64,000 nucleotides of DNA, taken from Nitrospira sp. Lineage in GTDB: Bacteria; Nitrospirota; Nitrospiria; Nitrospirales; Nitrospiraceae. Below are positions 52,597-61,909 of the stretch, one piece after another. Under the pieces are notes generated by a model. It worked only from the letters and a program-made list of their open reading frames with translations. It was not told the DNA's origin and ran no database searches. The position numbers and the translations under genes were made by a program. The first letter of the stretch is position 1; each line of letters begins with the position of its first letter. The stretch covers positions 776,683 through 840,682 of the forward strand of contig SWDI01000005.1 in the NCBI GenBank assembly GCA_005116955.1, in the 5' to 3' direction.

Positions 52597-53628
52597 ATGC
52601 AAATGCTCAAGACCACCGTGATTATGACAGGCTTGGTTGCTCTGGTCGGTTGTTCTTCCATGAAGCATTCTGACGGCTATATTAAGCAACCAACTGTTTG
52701 TATCGATAAAAAATGGTACGGGTATCATCAAGGCGCTGGGTGTCCCTCCACCACCAAAGTTGTGGCACCGGATGCCTCGCAAGAAATGGCTGCTCGTCTT
52801 GCGGCGCTGGAACGAGATCGGTCACGATTAGCCGAGGAACTGGAAGCGGCGCGACGGCAAAACGGAACCCTCAGCAGCCGTGTCAGTGAATTAGAAGGAC
52901 AACTCGCTGACCGTGATCGGGAAATTGCTGCACTTCGTTCTGGAGCCGGTGACAATACGGCCTTCGCAGGTCAGCTTTCGGCTGCACAGAGTGAGAAAGA
53001 TCGGCTTGCCGATGAACTGGCTGCGGCGAGGCTACACAACGAGGATCATGACCGGCTGGCGGCGGAGACGGAGTCTCAATTAGCCGCATTAAGACAACGT
53101 AACTCCGATCTTGAGGCTCAATTAGCCGATCGAGACAAGGAGCTCTCTGGGCTACGCGGGGACCTCTCCGCAGAGATGGCGAAATTGAAGCAGGCGGAGC
53201 GCGGATTGATCAGGGCACTCAAGCCGCAAATCGATGAAAAAAATATCACCGTTGATCTCAATAACGAGCGATTGCTCATCAACCTGGCTTCCGGCTACCT
53301 TTTCGGGTCGGGCGAGGACCAGCTCAAACCGGCTGGGGCCGATGCGCTCAAGCAGGTCGGTTCTATCCTCAAGGATTTCCCGGAGTATAAAGTTCATGTT
53401 GAAGGCCATACCGATAATCGGCCGATCCTCGGTGCACTGAAGAAGAAGTTCCCGTCCAATAAGGAATTGTCCGAAGCACGAGCCACGAACGCAGCGCAAG
53501 CATTGGCGGACGGGGGTCTCTCCGGCGCCCATGCAATGGGAGTCGCTGATACGAAGCCGGTGATGCCGAATGTCACCACCGAGGGGCGGGCGAAGAACCG
53601 CCGGGTAGAAATCAGCGTCATGAAGTAG
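52597..53628 (+). CDS. OmpA-family lipoprotein (copy 2)
   Basis: A 343-residue paralogue of the gene before it, with the same lipobox (LVGC), the same SDGYIKQPTVC block, a longer coiled coil with extra LEGQLADRD heptads, and an OmpA domain (VHVEGHTDNRPILGA). The first about 60 codons are nearly the same in both genes; the middles differ in length. AAGGAG fixes the ATG at 52597. The pair shows tandem duplication followed by change in rod length. Confidence 0.88.
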   Translation: MQMLKTTVIMTGLVALVGCSSMKHSDGYIKQPTVCIDKKWYGYHQGAGCPSTTKVVAPDASQEMAARLAALERDRSRLAEELEAARRQNGTLSSRVSELEGQLADRDREIAALRSGAGDNTAFAGQLSAAQSEKDRLADELAAARLHNEDHDRLAAETESQLAALRQRNSDLEAQLADRDKELSGLRGDLSAEMAKLKQAERGLIRALKPQIDEKNITVDLNNERLLINLASGYLFGSGEDQLKPAGADALKQVGSILKDFPEYKVHVEGHTDNRPILGALKKKFPSNKELSEARATNAAQALADGGLSGAHAMGVADTKPVMPNVTTEGRAKNRRVEISVMK

Positions 53629-53709
53629 TCAGCAATGTAGGGGAGGCAGCTGCGATATGGTCGCGGCTCCTCCCACGATCACCGGCGATTCGCTTCAAAG
53701 GAGATTGCG

Positions 53710-53967
53710 ATGAAATTGAAAACGGCTCAAGTGAGCGCAGTGGTGACGGTGTTTCTCGTCGGCCTTACCACATCGGTGTGGGCTGTCGACATGGGTGCTA
53801 TGAAGCAGAAGGTTGAGACCGTGAAAGGTCAAGCCGAGAACGTGAAAAAAGAGGGTGGCGAGACCGCACAAAGTGCCAAGGATCTGAAGGCGCAAGATGC
53901 GATGAAAAACGCAGGGGAAGCAAAGGACGAGGGGAAGAAACTTAAAGACGCCGTTATGGGCAAGTAG
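53710..53967 (+). CDS. Small exported Lys/Ala-rich protein
   Basis: An 85-residue protein with signal peptide (VSAVVTVFLVGLTTSVWAVD) and a mature part of about 60 residues that is helical and charged (MKQKVETVKGQAENVKKEG). It resembles small periplasmic stress proteins in composition only. AAAGGAGA precedes the ATG. Confidence 0.65.
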   Translation: MKLKTAQVSAVVTVFLVGLTTSVWAVDMGAMKQKVETVKGQAENVKKEGGETAQSAKDLKAQDAMKNAGEAKDEGKKLKDAVMGK

Positions 53968-53994
53968 CGTGTGAAAAATGTTCCTTCACGGTTA

Positions 53995-54021
53995 GGCTGG
54001 CGCGTCATGGACGCGCCAGCC
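53995..54021. terminator. Perfect 12-base hairpin between convergent genes
   Basis: GGCTGGCGCGTC (53995-54006), loop ATG, GACGCGCCAGCC (54010-54021). There is no T-run on either strand. It lies where plus- and minus-strand genes end, as bidirectional terminators do. Confidence 0.55.
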
Positions 54022-54071
54022 CCTCCAATCTTCCAGGGTTCCCTTGGAAGCAATCCCTTCTCAAGATATCA

Positions 54072-54314
54072 TCATAATCCCTGCTTGGTGAGCGACGGAT
54101 GCGTATCTGGGTGCCTACCCAGCGGCCAGTGGTATCTCCGCTCAGACTCTGTGATGGGAAGATCATTGATGCTCGCGAGACGCCGCCGCATCAGGCCATT
54201 GTCGTCAAACTCCCAGTTTTCATTACCATAGGATCGGAACCAGTTCCCTGCACTGTCGTGCCACTCATACGCGAGCCCGGCTACCCACAAGGCTCGAAAG
54301 GGTGGCTCACGCAA
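54072..54314 (-). pseudogene. 5'-truncated DUF1348 (NTF2-like) gene
   Basis: The last about 65 residues match the C-terminal half of the DUF1348/SnoaL-like family ([20 protein letters not shown], then [14 protein letters not shown] and [15 protein letters not shown]). A complete member has about 150 residues; the first half is missing here, and upstream the frame meets TAA within about 20 codons with unrelated sequence. There is no ribosome binding site. I read it as a remnant left by a deletion or rearrangement. Confidence 0.75.
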
Positions 54315-54415
54315 TGGAGTCCACGATGAGGTTTGGACCCAGGGTTATTCATCTCGCCGATTCTTATACTTGGGTGGAGTGTCATTTTTATCGTGACCGA
54401 GGAATTGGATCGTCG

Positions 54416-55972
54416 TTAGAACCGAACGGTAATCCAGGTCGTCGCGTAATCGATATCGCGACTGGCACCGGTCTCACGGAGGAACTGCCCCGTGAAGAAG
54501 TGGGTATAGTTCGCGATCAGCACCAGGTGGCGATCGATTTCCCAATAGATTTCCGCTTGCGCCTGGCTCCCGACATAGGTCGCGTTGCTGTTTCCCGCTG
54601 CCCGGAGCACTCAACCAGCCGGATTGTAGACACCATCGTTCACGCTCTGCCTCCAGAAGAAATCGATCTTGGTCGTAGCGCGAAGCTTCCCTGTCAGCTG
54701 GAAATCAATAGAGGGATGTGTGTTGATCAAATTGACTGGACCGAGGAGCCCAATCAATCCGAAATAGAGCGCTCTGGGGAAGAGTGGATTGAAGGACTCA
54801 ATATTCTGATCCCCTTGGTGTCGATCCCCGCTCATGAGATCGACCTGGAGATGGAGACGAGGACGAAATGGAAGGGACGACAATTCGTATCCGCCATCGA
54901 AGGCGATCCTCCAGGCCTGAATCTCGCCACTGCCAAACGAGCCCCACTGGAAGGTGCCCTCAATGTCATAGTCCCAGGAGCCAACGCGATCGAACAGTCG
55001 AGCCCCAATCGTGTGCCGTTGCTCTCGCCCTGTGAGTTGATTGAGTTGGGCTCCTTCGCGGTTTAATCCGAAGTAATAGAGATCGCCGCCGCCTTTACTG
55101 GTGGCACTATAGGCTTTGACCGCATAGGCCCCCCAAAAGTTCGTGTTGGCATCAGTGATATCGTCGAACACCTCTGGCCTGGTGAGGATGGGCCGGACGG
55201 CGATTCCGTCAATTCTCCACCCCTCTCCTGTCGCCATCGCACGGACGCCGTCGAAGGTTAGGCGGTCATTCAGGGCATCGCGAAGACTGACCAAGCGGGA
55301 GGCGCCGAAGGCCAATTCTTGCCGGCCCGGCCTCAGAGTCACCGAGATATCGGATCTGGGATCAATGGTGAAATCGAGAAACGCCTGGTGGAGGTCAAAC
55401 TGATTTTCGTCCGTGGATCTGGGAGAGCTCTGGTTGAAGTGAGTCTGCCCACTCTTGAATTCACTGAAAATGCGCGTCCGGTGTCCTAGATGTAAGTCAC
55501 CAAAGAACATATATCGCTGGAGCAGATACCCGTTGCGATCTTGAGTGTTGGCTCCAAAGTTGCGATTATTGAAATATTCATACCGTTCCCGTGCTTCTCC
55601 CCCAAGCGAGAGCACCCAATCGTCCTTACCCAGCAAGGGAATATACTTGAGCGGATCGAAGAGATCTACGCGTTTAGCGGGATCTTTGAGGGCGCTGAAA
55701 TCTTCTTCGGCATGTTGAGACTTGTACGGGGCCGGCATGGGCATCCCGGACGCCGGTGGTGGAGGCCCCGACACGATGGAAGGGCGGTGAGCCCAGGCTT
55801 CTGAGCCAATGAGCCCGGATTCCGCAGTTGATTTGGAATTGAGGTAGAATCGGCGGCCAGATTCTCTTGGCAACCCAGGAGGTTGGCATGCGCACTCGTC
55901 CAGCTCCGGCCTGACGCTGTTACGCCTCACCACGGCAGCGCAGCAGGCCCTCATGGCCCTGGCACGAGCCAA
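54416..55972 (-). pseudogene. Alginate-export-type outer-membrane porin with in-frame TGA
   Basis: The frame codes for an outer-membrane beta-barrel of the alginate export (AlgE-like) family: WVLSLGGEARERYEYFNNRNFG, then repeated amphipathic strands, ending LVLIANYTHFFTGQFLRETG and DYATTWITVRF. A TGA at 54611-54613 splits it, with the same frame continuing for 64 more codons that complete the barrel. The N-terminus lacks a normal signal peptide (MARARAMRACCAAVVRRN). Both signs suggest a decaying gene; a sequencing error or readthrough cannot be excluded. Confidence 0.75.
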
Positions 55973-56139
55973 TATCCTGGCCCTCAGCCCGACTTAGCCG
56001 GAGATTAGGGGTGAAGCCCTGACCTTTTCTTCATTGGAACATCTCTGATAGAATACCCATCCATCAATACGATGGCATCTCAATCGTCAGCCTTTGATTA
56101 TTTGACCTGACGTGACATCGAAAAAAGGAGCACTCGGAT

Positions 56140-56421
56140 ATGGCAGAGGTTTCTTGCGTGACATGCGGTCAGACCGGTGAGGCCATCACTACTCCCTTGT
56201 TTCTCGGCAAGCTTGAAGCAGAAATAAAAACCAAGGTCTGCACAGGCTGCTGGAAGAAGTGGGAGGGCATGCGGGTGATGGTCATCAATGAATATCAAGT
56301 CAATCTCGGCGATGAGAGTGGCCGCGAACTCGTTCGCAAACAGATGAAAGCCTTCTTGAAGCTAGGAGAACAGGTCGATTCGTCAAAGGTTGCCGAGAAC
56401 TATCGCCCGCCGTCCAGCTGA
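56140..56421 (+). CDS. YggX-like Fe(II)-trafficking protein with two CxxC pairs
   Basis: A 93-residue protein similar to YggX (KVCTGCWKKWEGMRVMVINEY, then NLGDESGRELVRKQMKAFL), a family linked to iron-sulfur cluster protection from oxidants. Unlike typical YggX, it has two CxxC pairs (CVTC at the start and CTGC near residue 34) that could bind zinc or iron. AAAAGGAG lies before the ATG. Confidence 0.75.
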   Translation: MAEVSCVTCGQTGEAITTPLFLGKLEAEIKTKVCTGCWKKWEGMRVMVINEYQVNLGDESGRELVRKQMKAFLKLGEQVDSSKVAENYRPPSS

Positions 56422-56465
56422 TCAGCAGTTCTTACGGAAGCGTTGTCGCGAGTGCGCATTTTCCC

Positions 56466-56514
56466 TGCATTGTCGCTGGGTTCGTTGACAGCGAGAATGC
56501 AAAAATGCTAGGGT
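56466..56514 (+). promoter_or_regulatory. Promoter with overlapping operator-like dyad
   Basis: TTGACA (56485-56490), 18-base spacer, TAGGGT (56509-56514). Overlapping the -35 is an inverted repeat, TGCATTGTCGCTG (56466-56478) and CAGCGAGAATGCA (56489-56501), 13-base arms with one mismatch. A protein bound there would block or reposition RNA polymerase. Confidence 0.6.
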
Positions 56515-56569
56515 GCTACGTTTTGCTATTCACAAATTAAATATTGAGAGAGAGGATATCGGTTCGGCG

Positions 56570-57025
56570 ATGATCACGCAGATGCAGGTCAAGGGGCTCA
56601 TGTTCGACCCCTACAACAATGCGTATATCGTCATCCTCCGAGACGAGGATCAATCGGAAATGCTCCCGATCTGGGTCGGAAAATCGGAAGCCAGTTCGAT
56701 CAGTCTGGCGATTGAGAATGTCGCCCCTCCCCGTCCTATGACTCACGACTTTATGAAGACCTACTTGGATGCGTTCAACGCCAAGGTCATTAGTGTGGTG
56801 ATTACCGATCTCACTGAACATACGTATTTTGCCAAGATCCATTTGACCTACGCAGACTCGGAGTATACCGTCGATTCGCGTCCAAGCGACGCCATCGCCC
56901 TCGCGCTCCGGACCCAAGCTCCAATTTTTGCGAGTGAGTCCGTGATTCGAAAGCAGAGTTCGGAAGAACTCGATCAGTGGCTGGAGAATTTAAAGCCAGA
57001 GGACTTCGGAAAATTAGACTCCTGA
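56570..57025 (+). CDS. Bifunctional nuclease (BFN/DUF151) domain protein, copy 1
   Basis: A 151-residue protein made of the BFN domain: LPIWVGKSEASSISLAIENV, RPMTHDFMKTYL and YTVDSRPSDAIALALRTQAPIF. Members from plants and Thermotoga have been reported as nucleases, but bacterial function is unclear. ATG 56570 is used; the ribosome binding site (AGAGGA) is a little far upstream. The next gene is a paralogue. Confidence 0.86.
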   Translation: MITQMQVKGLMFDPYNNAYIVILRDEDQSEMLPIWVGKSEASSISLAIENVAPPRPMTHDFMKTYLDAFNAKVISVVITDLTEHTYFAKIHLTYADSEYTVDSRPSDAIALALRTQAPIFASESVIRKQSSEELDQWLENLKPEDFGKLDS

Positions 57026-57045
57026 CACGTTCTCGTGATTATTGT

Positions 57046-57534
57046 ATGGAAGAGCACGCGCCTCACACGACCGAAGCCTTGATACAGCTTGAGGTCAATC
57101 GAGTGGTCGAAGACTCGACGACGGACACCAGAATCGTCGTGCTGACTCGAGCCGATGGCACGTCAGACCTGTTCATGGTATGGGTAGGTGCATCAGAGGG
57201 TGAATCCATTCGACGTGCCCTAGACACATCGACGACACCACGGCCGATGAGCCACGATCTGATCAAGAGTTTCGGGGAGCACCTCGGCGTGAAGATGGAA
57301 CGAGCCGTCCTCACGGACGTCAAGAGCAGTACCTATTATGCGACCGTCTTCCTCGAACATAAGGGAGTCGTACGCACCATCGACTCCAGGCCGAGCGACG
57401 CATTTGCATTGGCGCTCCGCTGCCAGGCGCCCATTTATGTGACCCAGGACGTGTGGAAGCGACGCACCGGTCAGAATCTTGATGCGTGGCTGTCCAAGCT
57501 AGAAACAAAGAATATCGGAGCCCAAGAAGTCTAA
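57046..57534 (+). CDS. Bifunctional nuclease (BFN/DUF151) domain protein, copy 2
   Basis: A 162-residue paralogue of the preceding gene with the same blocks ([56 protein letters not shown]). It differs most at the ends. It begins 20 bases after the first gene's stop and has no clear ribosome binding site of its own, suggesting translation depends on the first. It may form a heterodimer with it. Confidence 0.86.
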   Translation: MEEHAPHTTEALIQLEVNRVVEDSTTDTRIVVLTRADGTSDLFMVWVGASEGESIRRALDTSTTPRPMSHDLIKSFGEHLGVKMERAVLTDVKSSTYYATVFLEHKGVVRTIDSRPSDAFALALRCQAPIYVTQDVWKRRTGQNLDAWLSKLETKNIGAQEV

Positions 57535-57580
57535 CACCTCTCAAAGGACTGGCAAAATTGCAACGGTGGAGAACAACATC

Positions 57581-58009
57581 ATGATGACGTATTTCGAAAA
57601 TCCAATTCAAGTGAAAGAAACCTGGCATCTGGTGAACGCCGAGGGAAAAACCCTGGGCCGATTGGCGGCGCGAGTCGCGAGCATCTTACGGGGAAAACAT
57701 CGCCCGACCTTCACGCCGAATGTCGATATGGGTGATCATGTGGTCATCGTGAATGCGGAAAAGATTCATTTAACCGGTGACAAGATGGACACCAAACTCT
57801 ACCGGCGCCATACAGGGTATCCGGGAGGGTTGAAAACCGCCTCAGCCGCGCACCTATTTCGGAAGGACCCGACGCAGCTCCTGACCAAAGCGATCAAGGG
57901 TATGCTTCCCAAGAACCCGCTTGGCAATGGCATGGCGCGGAAGCTCCGTGTCTATGTCGGGTCTGATCATCCACATCAGGCTCAATGTCCTGAACCTATT
58001 TCTCTCTAG
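57581..58009 (+). CDS. rplM: 50S ribosomal protein L13
   Basis: A 142-residue large-subunit protein with [44 protein letters not shown] and the signature region [22 protein letters not shown]. It binds 23S rRNA early in assembly. ATG 57581 follows GGTGGAG. It forms the usual rplM-rpsI pair with the next gene. Confidence 0.97.
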   Translation: MMTYFENPIQVKETWHLVNAEGKTLGRLAARVASILRGKHRPTFTPNVDMGDHVVIVNAEKIHLTGDKMDTKLYRRHTGYPGGLKTASAAHLFRKDPTQLLTKAIKGMLPKNPLGNGMARKLRVYVGSDHPHQAQCPEPISL

Positions 58010-58042
58010 AGACATGTGCTTAAACAGAAGGAGACGAGTCGT

Positions 58043-58435
58043 ATGGCAGTGGTGACACAATACGCAACGGGGCGGAGAAAATGCGCAGTGGCCCGAGCCT
58101 GGGTCACTGGCACCGCAGGCGATATTACCGTGAACGAGAAACCATTGGAGAAGGCGTTTCCTCGTCTCACCCTCCGCCAAATTATCCAACTCCCGCTTGA
58201 AATGGCTGGCCTGATGGGCAAGTACTCCATCAGCGCGACCGTCTATGGCGGTGGACCAACCGGGCAAGCTGGCGCCCTCCGTCATGCCATCGCGCGAGCG
58301 CTCGTGGCGATGACTCCCGCAACCCGCAGCCCCCTGAAGAAGGAAGGGTTGCTCACGCGTGATTCACGCGTGAAGGAACGAAAGAAGTACGGACAGAAGG
58401 GCGCGCGCAAACGGTTCCAGTACTCCAAGCGCTAG
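58043..58435 (+). CDS. rpsI: 30S ribosomal protein S9
   Basis: A 130-residue small-subunit protein whose C-terminal tail (KYGQKGARKRFQYSKR) reaches the P-site tRNA. GGGPTGQAGALRHAIARAL is the family signature. AAGGAG precedes the ATG at 58043. Confidence 0.97.
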   Translation: MAVVTQYATGRRKCAVARAWVTGTAGDITVNEKPLEKAFPRLTLRQIIQLPLEMAGLMGKYSISATVYGGGPTGQAGALRHAIARALVAMTPATRSPLKKEGLLTRDSRVKERKKYGQKGARKRFQYSKR

Positions 58436-58460
58436 ACGCAGGAGCCGACGATCCGATAGC

Positions 58461-58491
58461 AAGGGGAAGGCTCTAAGCCTTCCCCTTTTTT
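58461..58491 (+). terminator. Rho-independent terminator after rplM-rpsI
   Basis: AAGGGGAAGGCT (58461-58472), loop CTA, AGCCTTCCCCTT (58476-58487), then a T-run to 58491. A strong intrinsic terminator. Confidence 0.92.
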
Positions 58492-58552
58492 CTATCTTCC
58501 GGGTGGAAGGGCGGGTTGGTCCAAGACCGTGCAGGATAATCGATCGTGACCC

Positions 58553-59605
58553 ATGAATAAAAAATTTCGAATCGCCATCGCAGGAGCCAGCGGATACGCC
58601 GGTGCGGAACTTGTTCGACTTGCAGCGGCCCATCCCTATTTCACCATCGCCGCCGTGACATCTGAAAAGTCTGCGGGCCAGTTGGTTTCATCCGTGTTTC
58701 CAAGCTTCAAGGGAATCCTCGACCATCAATTTGAAGCCTTGGCACCGGAAGCCCTGACGGAGCGAGCGGATGCTATTTTTCTCGCCCTGCCGCATACAAA
58801 ATCGCTGGACCCCGTTGCGACCTGTATCAAGGCAGGCAAACCTGTCGTTGACCTCAGTGCCGATTATCGGCTGAAGGACGCCGGCACCTACGAGAAGTGG
58901 TATCACACGCCGCATAGCCATCCACATTTGCTCCAAGACGCCGTGTATGGGTTACCGGAACTCCATCGATCCGCGATTGCTCAGTCGAGACTGGTGGCTT
59001 CGCCTGGATGTTATCCCACGGCCGCAGTCCTCCAGTTAGCACCTCTCTTCGCAAACAAACTCGTGCAACCGGAGACGATTGTGATCGATGCAAAGTCTGG
59101 TGTTTCAGGAGCGGGACGGAGTCCGGCCCTGCCCTACCATTTTCCAGAAGCGCATGAATCCTTAGAGCCCTACAAAATCGGTCAACATCGCCATATTCCT
59201 GAAATCGAACAGGAACTGTCTGGACTCATGAAGGCAATCGGCTCCGTGACCGTGGCATTTACCCCGCATCTGGTCCCGATGAATCGAGGCATCCTGAGTA
59301 CGGCATATTGCAAACTGACGAAGAGCCTGAAACTGTCTGACCTTCAGGCCTTGTATCGAGCGCAGTACAAGGGAGAACGGTTCATCCGGCTTTTCGAAGA
59401 CGTGACCCCTAATCCGCGTTACATTAAGGGCACAAACTATTGCGACATCGGCGTGTATGTGGATTCTCGGGCCGGATGGGTTGTCACCGTGGCAGCAGTG
59501 GACAATCTCGTCAAAGGGGCTGCCGGTCAGGCGATTCAAGCCATGAATCTCATGCTCGGTATTCCTGAGGAAACAGGGCTGACAGCTCCGGGCAGTTATC
59601 CATAA
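58553..59605 (+). CDS. argC: N-acetyl-gamma-glutamyl-phosphate reductase
   Basis: This NADPH-dependent enzyme makes N-acetylglutamate semialdehyde in arginine synthesis. The nucleotide fold begins FRIAIAGASGYAGAELVRLAAAHP; the catalytic cysteine lies in VASPGCYPTAAVL; HRHIPEIEQEL and TPHLVPMNRGILST are further signatures. The 350-residue length is typical. It is followed 57 bases later by argJ. Confidence 0.96.
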   Translation: MNKKFRIAIAGASGYAGAELVRLAAAHPYFTIAAVTSEKSAGQLVSSVFPSFKGILDHQFEALAPEALTERADAIFLALPHTKSLDPVATCIKAGKPVVDLSADYRLKDAGTYEKWYHTPHSHPHLLQDAVYGLPELHRSAIAQSRLVASPGCYPTAAVLQLAPLFANKLVQPETIVIDAKSGVSGAGRSPALPYHFPEAHESLEPYKIGQHRHIPEIEQELSGLMKAIGSVTVAFTPHLVPMNRGILSTAYCKLTKSLKLSDLQALYRAQYKGERFIRLFEDVTPNPRYIKGTNYCDIGVYVDSRAGWVVTVAAVDNLVKGAAGQAIQAMNLMLGIPEETGLTAPGSYP

Positions 59606-59662
59606 TTACAACCATTTAACCACTGTCACAAGCCGGCATCCCACGCGCCACACACCATACTT

Positions 59663-60868
59663 ATGAAATCAAAGAACCTGGGTATCACGGCACCGCTGGG
59701 GTTTCAAGCCGCGGGAATCCATTGTGGGATCAAAAAGCCAGGCCTACTCGATTTGGCTCTCTGCGTGTCCAGCGTCAGCGGGCCGATCGCCGGAGTGTTC
59801 ACCAAGAATCGCGTAGCGGCTGCACCAGTACTCCTGGATCGGCGCCATCTACGGTCTCATTGTGGGCGGGCGATCATCGTCAACAGCGGAAATGCCAATG
59901 CCTGCACGGGTGAACAAGGGCTGGTGGCGGCGAAGACGATGGCGACCGCCGTGGCGCAGCAGCTCTCCATTCCCGTGCATCACGTATTCGTCGGTTCGAC
60001 CGGTGTGATTGGTCGTGTGCTCCCGATTGATCGCATCATCACATCCGTCCCAACCTTGATCGCACGTCTGAGCATCGCAGGAGGCGCTCAAGCTGCCCGG
60101 GCGATTTTAACCACGGACTTGAAGCCAAAAACCGTCACGGTACAAGGGAGAATCGGCGGTCGCGTTGTCACCATCGGGGGCATGGCCAAAGGTTCGGGTA
60201 TGATCCATCCTAATATGGCCACCATGCTGGCCTATTTAACGACCGATGCCGCGATTACTCCAGCTGCCCTCCAACAGGCGTTGAGATCGGCAACGAATCA
60301 ATCCTTTAACTGCATTACGGTGGACGGTGATACCAGCACGAATGACACCGTTCTCTGTCTGGCGAATGGCCTGGCCAAAAACCGATTGATTGAACGAGAT
60401 GCCAAGTCCCATCGCGACTTCGAACGACTGCTCACTGATGCCGCACAGGAATTGGCTCTGATGATCTGTCGAGACGGCGAAGGGGTTACCAAGGTCGTCA
60501 CGATTCGAGTGCAGGGAGCCAGCACGACAGCAGCGGCAAAACGAGTCGCGGACACCATTGCGACATCAAATCTGGTCAAGACTGCGTTGTTTGGGGAGGA
60601 TGCCAATTGGGGCAGGATCATCGCTGCGATCGGGCGATCGGGCGTTGCCATCGACCCAAACAAAGTATCGGTTCGATTCAACGACATTGTCATGGTGCAA
60701 CGCGGGGTAGGAACGGGGCTGGAGGCGGAGCACAAGATCGCACAAGTCTTCAAACGGAAGGAGTTTACGATCACCGTCCAGCTTGGGCAGGGACAAGCTC
60801 ATGCCCATATGTGGACAACAGACCTCTCCTATGACTATGTCCGGATTAACGCAAGCTATCGATCTTAG
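59663..60868 (+). CDS. argJ: Glutamate N-acetyltransferase / amino-acid acetyltransferase
   Basis: ArgJ recycles acetyl groups in arginine synthesis by moving acetyl from N-acetylornithine to glutamate. It self-cleaves before T187 in MIHPNMATMLAYLTTDAAI, and that threonine becomes the nucleophile. FTKNRVAAAPV, NSGNANACTG, EDANWGRIIAAIG and AYRS-like ending NASYRS are all family marks. At 401 residues it is full length. Confidence 0.96.
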   Translation: MKSKNLGITAPLGFQAAGIHCGIKKPGLLDLALCVSSVSGPIAGVFTKNRVAAAPVLLDRRHLRSHCGRAIIVNSGNANACTGEQGLVAAKTMATAVAQQLSIPVHHVFVGSTGVIGRVLPIDRIITSVPTLIARLSIAGGAQAARAILTTDLKPKTVTVQGRIGGRVVTIGGMAKGSGMIHPNMATMLAYLTTDAAITPAALQQALRSATNQSFNCITVDGDTSTNDTVLCLANGLAKNRLIERDAKSHRDFERLLTDAAQELALMICRDGEGVTKVVTIRVQGASTTAAAKRVADTIATSNLVKTALFGEDANWGRIIAAIGRSGVAIDPNKVSVRFNDIVMVQRGVGTGLEAEHKIAQVFKRKEFTITVQLGQGQAHAHMWTTDLSYDYVRINASYRS

Positions 60869-60929
60869 TGCACAGGTAGCTTGAAACCTCGGCAGGACTA
60901 TGGTAGCGTCCTCCATCTCGGTCTGACAG

Positions 60930-60963
60930 GGGGTTGAGTCTCGCACCAAGCGAGAACAGCCCC
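60930..60963 (+). promoter_or_regulatory. Hairpin between argJ and rpsB
   Basis: GGGGTTG (60930-60936) pairs with CAGCCCC (60957-60963), with an inner TCTCGC/GCGAGA stem. Only a weak T-containing tail follows. It may end argJ transcription or be part of the long rpsB leader (60869-61073), where autoregulatory RNA structures are common. Confidence 0.45.
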
Positions 60964-61073
60964 ATTCATTAAAATAACTATCAGCGTCGATACGCTGCGC
61001 GGCTTGAGATTAAGGGAAGCGATTCCCTCGCCCCATGGGTGGGCGCTCTGCAAGCGTGAAAGGAGGTGAAGGC

Positions 61074-61847
61074 ATGGGAGTAGTAGCGATTAAGGAATTG
61101 TTAGAAGCAGGCGTTCATTTCGGGCACCAGACTAACCGCTGGAATCCCAAGATGAAGAGGTTTCTATTCGGTGAACGCAGCGGCATCTATATCATCGATC
61201 TTCAACAAACCCTCGCGCGGATGGAGCAGACCTATGCCTTCGTCCGAGACCTTGTGGCAGCGGGAGAGTCCGTCTTGTTCGTTGGCACGAAGCGGCAAGC
61301 TGCGGAAATCCTCGAAGAAGAAGCCAAACGAGCCAACATGTATTTCATCAACCAGCGTTGGCTGGGTGGGATGTTAACCAACTTCCAGACCATCCGAAAA
61401 AGCATCGATAAGATGAAGAAGATGGAGACGACGCTGCTCAACCCCAGCGAGCATGGTCTCAAAAAGAAAGAAATCCTTCTCATGCAGAAGGACATCGCGA
61501 AACTCCAAAAGTATCTGTCCGGCATTAAGAACATGCGCGGCCTTCCAGGAGCGGTCTTTATTCTGGACACGAGAATCGAGAAAATTGCCGTACAGGAAGC
61601 CAAGCGGCTTGATATTCCGGTCATCGCTATTTTGGACAGCAACTGCGACCCAGACGACATTACGTATCCAATTCCTGGAAATGACGACGCGATTCGCTCG
61701 ATCAAGCTAATTACATCAAAAATTGCCGATGCCTGTATCGAGGGTGCGCATGTGAAAGCCCAACGCGAAGAAGCAGAGTTTCAAGCCACTCCTGTCAGCG
61801 GCGACAGGAAGCCTGCCATGCGCGTTCAAAATGTTCCCGTGTCGTAA
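61074..61847 (+). CDS. rpsB: 30S ribosomal protein S2
   Basis: A 257-residue protein with [38 protein letters not shown] and the [26 protein letters not shown] signature split near residue 195. AAAGGAGGTGAAGG precedes the ATG at 61074. It heads the usual rpsB-tsf-pyrH-frr cluster. Confidence 0.97.
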   Translation: MGVVAIKELLEAGVHFGHQTNRWNPKMKRFLFGERSGIYIIDLQQTLARMEQTYAFVRDLVAAGESVLFVGTKRQAAEILEEEAKRANMYFINQRWLGGMLTNFQTIRKSIDKMKKMETTLLNPSEHGLKKKEILLMQKDIAKLQKYLSGIKNMRGLPGAVFILDTRIEKIAVQEAKRLDIPVIAILDSNCDPDDITYPIPGNDDAIRSIKLITSKIADACIEGAHVKAQREEAEFQATPVSGDRKPAMRVQNVPVS

Positions 61848-61909
61848 CGTAACCTGATTGATCCATCAACGGTTTACCCTCATCGACAGAACGAAGGAAT
61901 AACGACATC

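Noticed and set aside
54302-55066. A 254-residue plus-strand frame across the porin gene
   Set aside because: It is the reverse strand of clear beta-barrel coding sequence and shows no family features.
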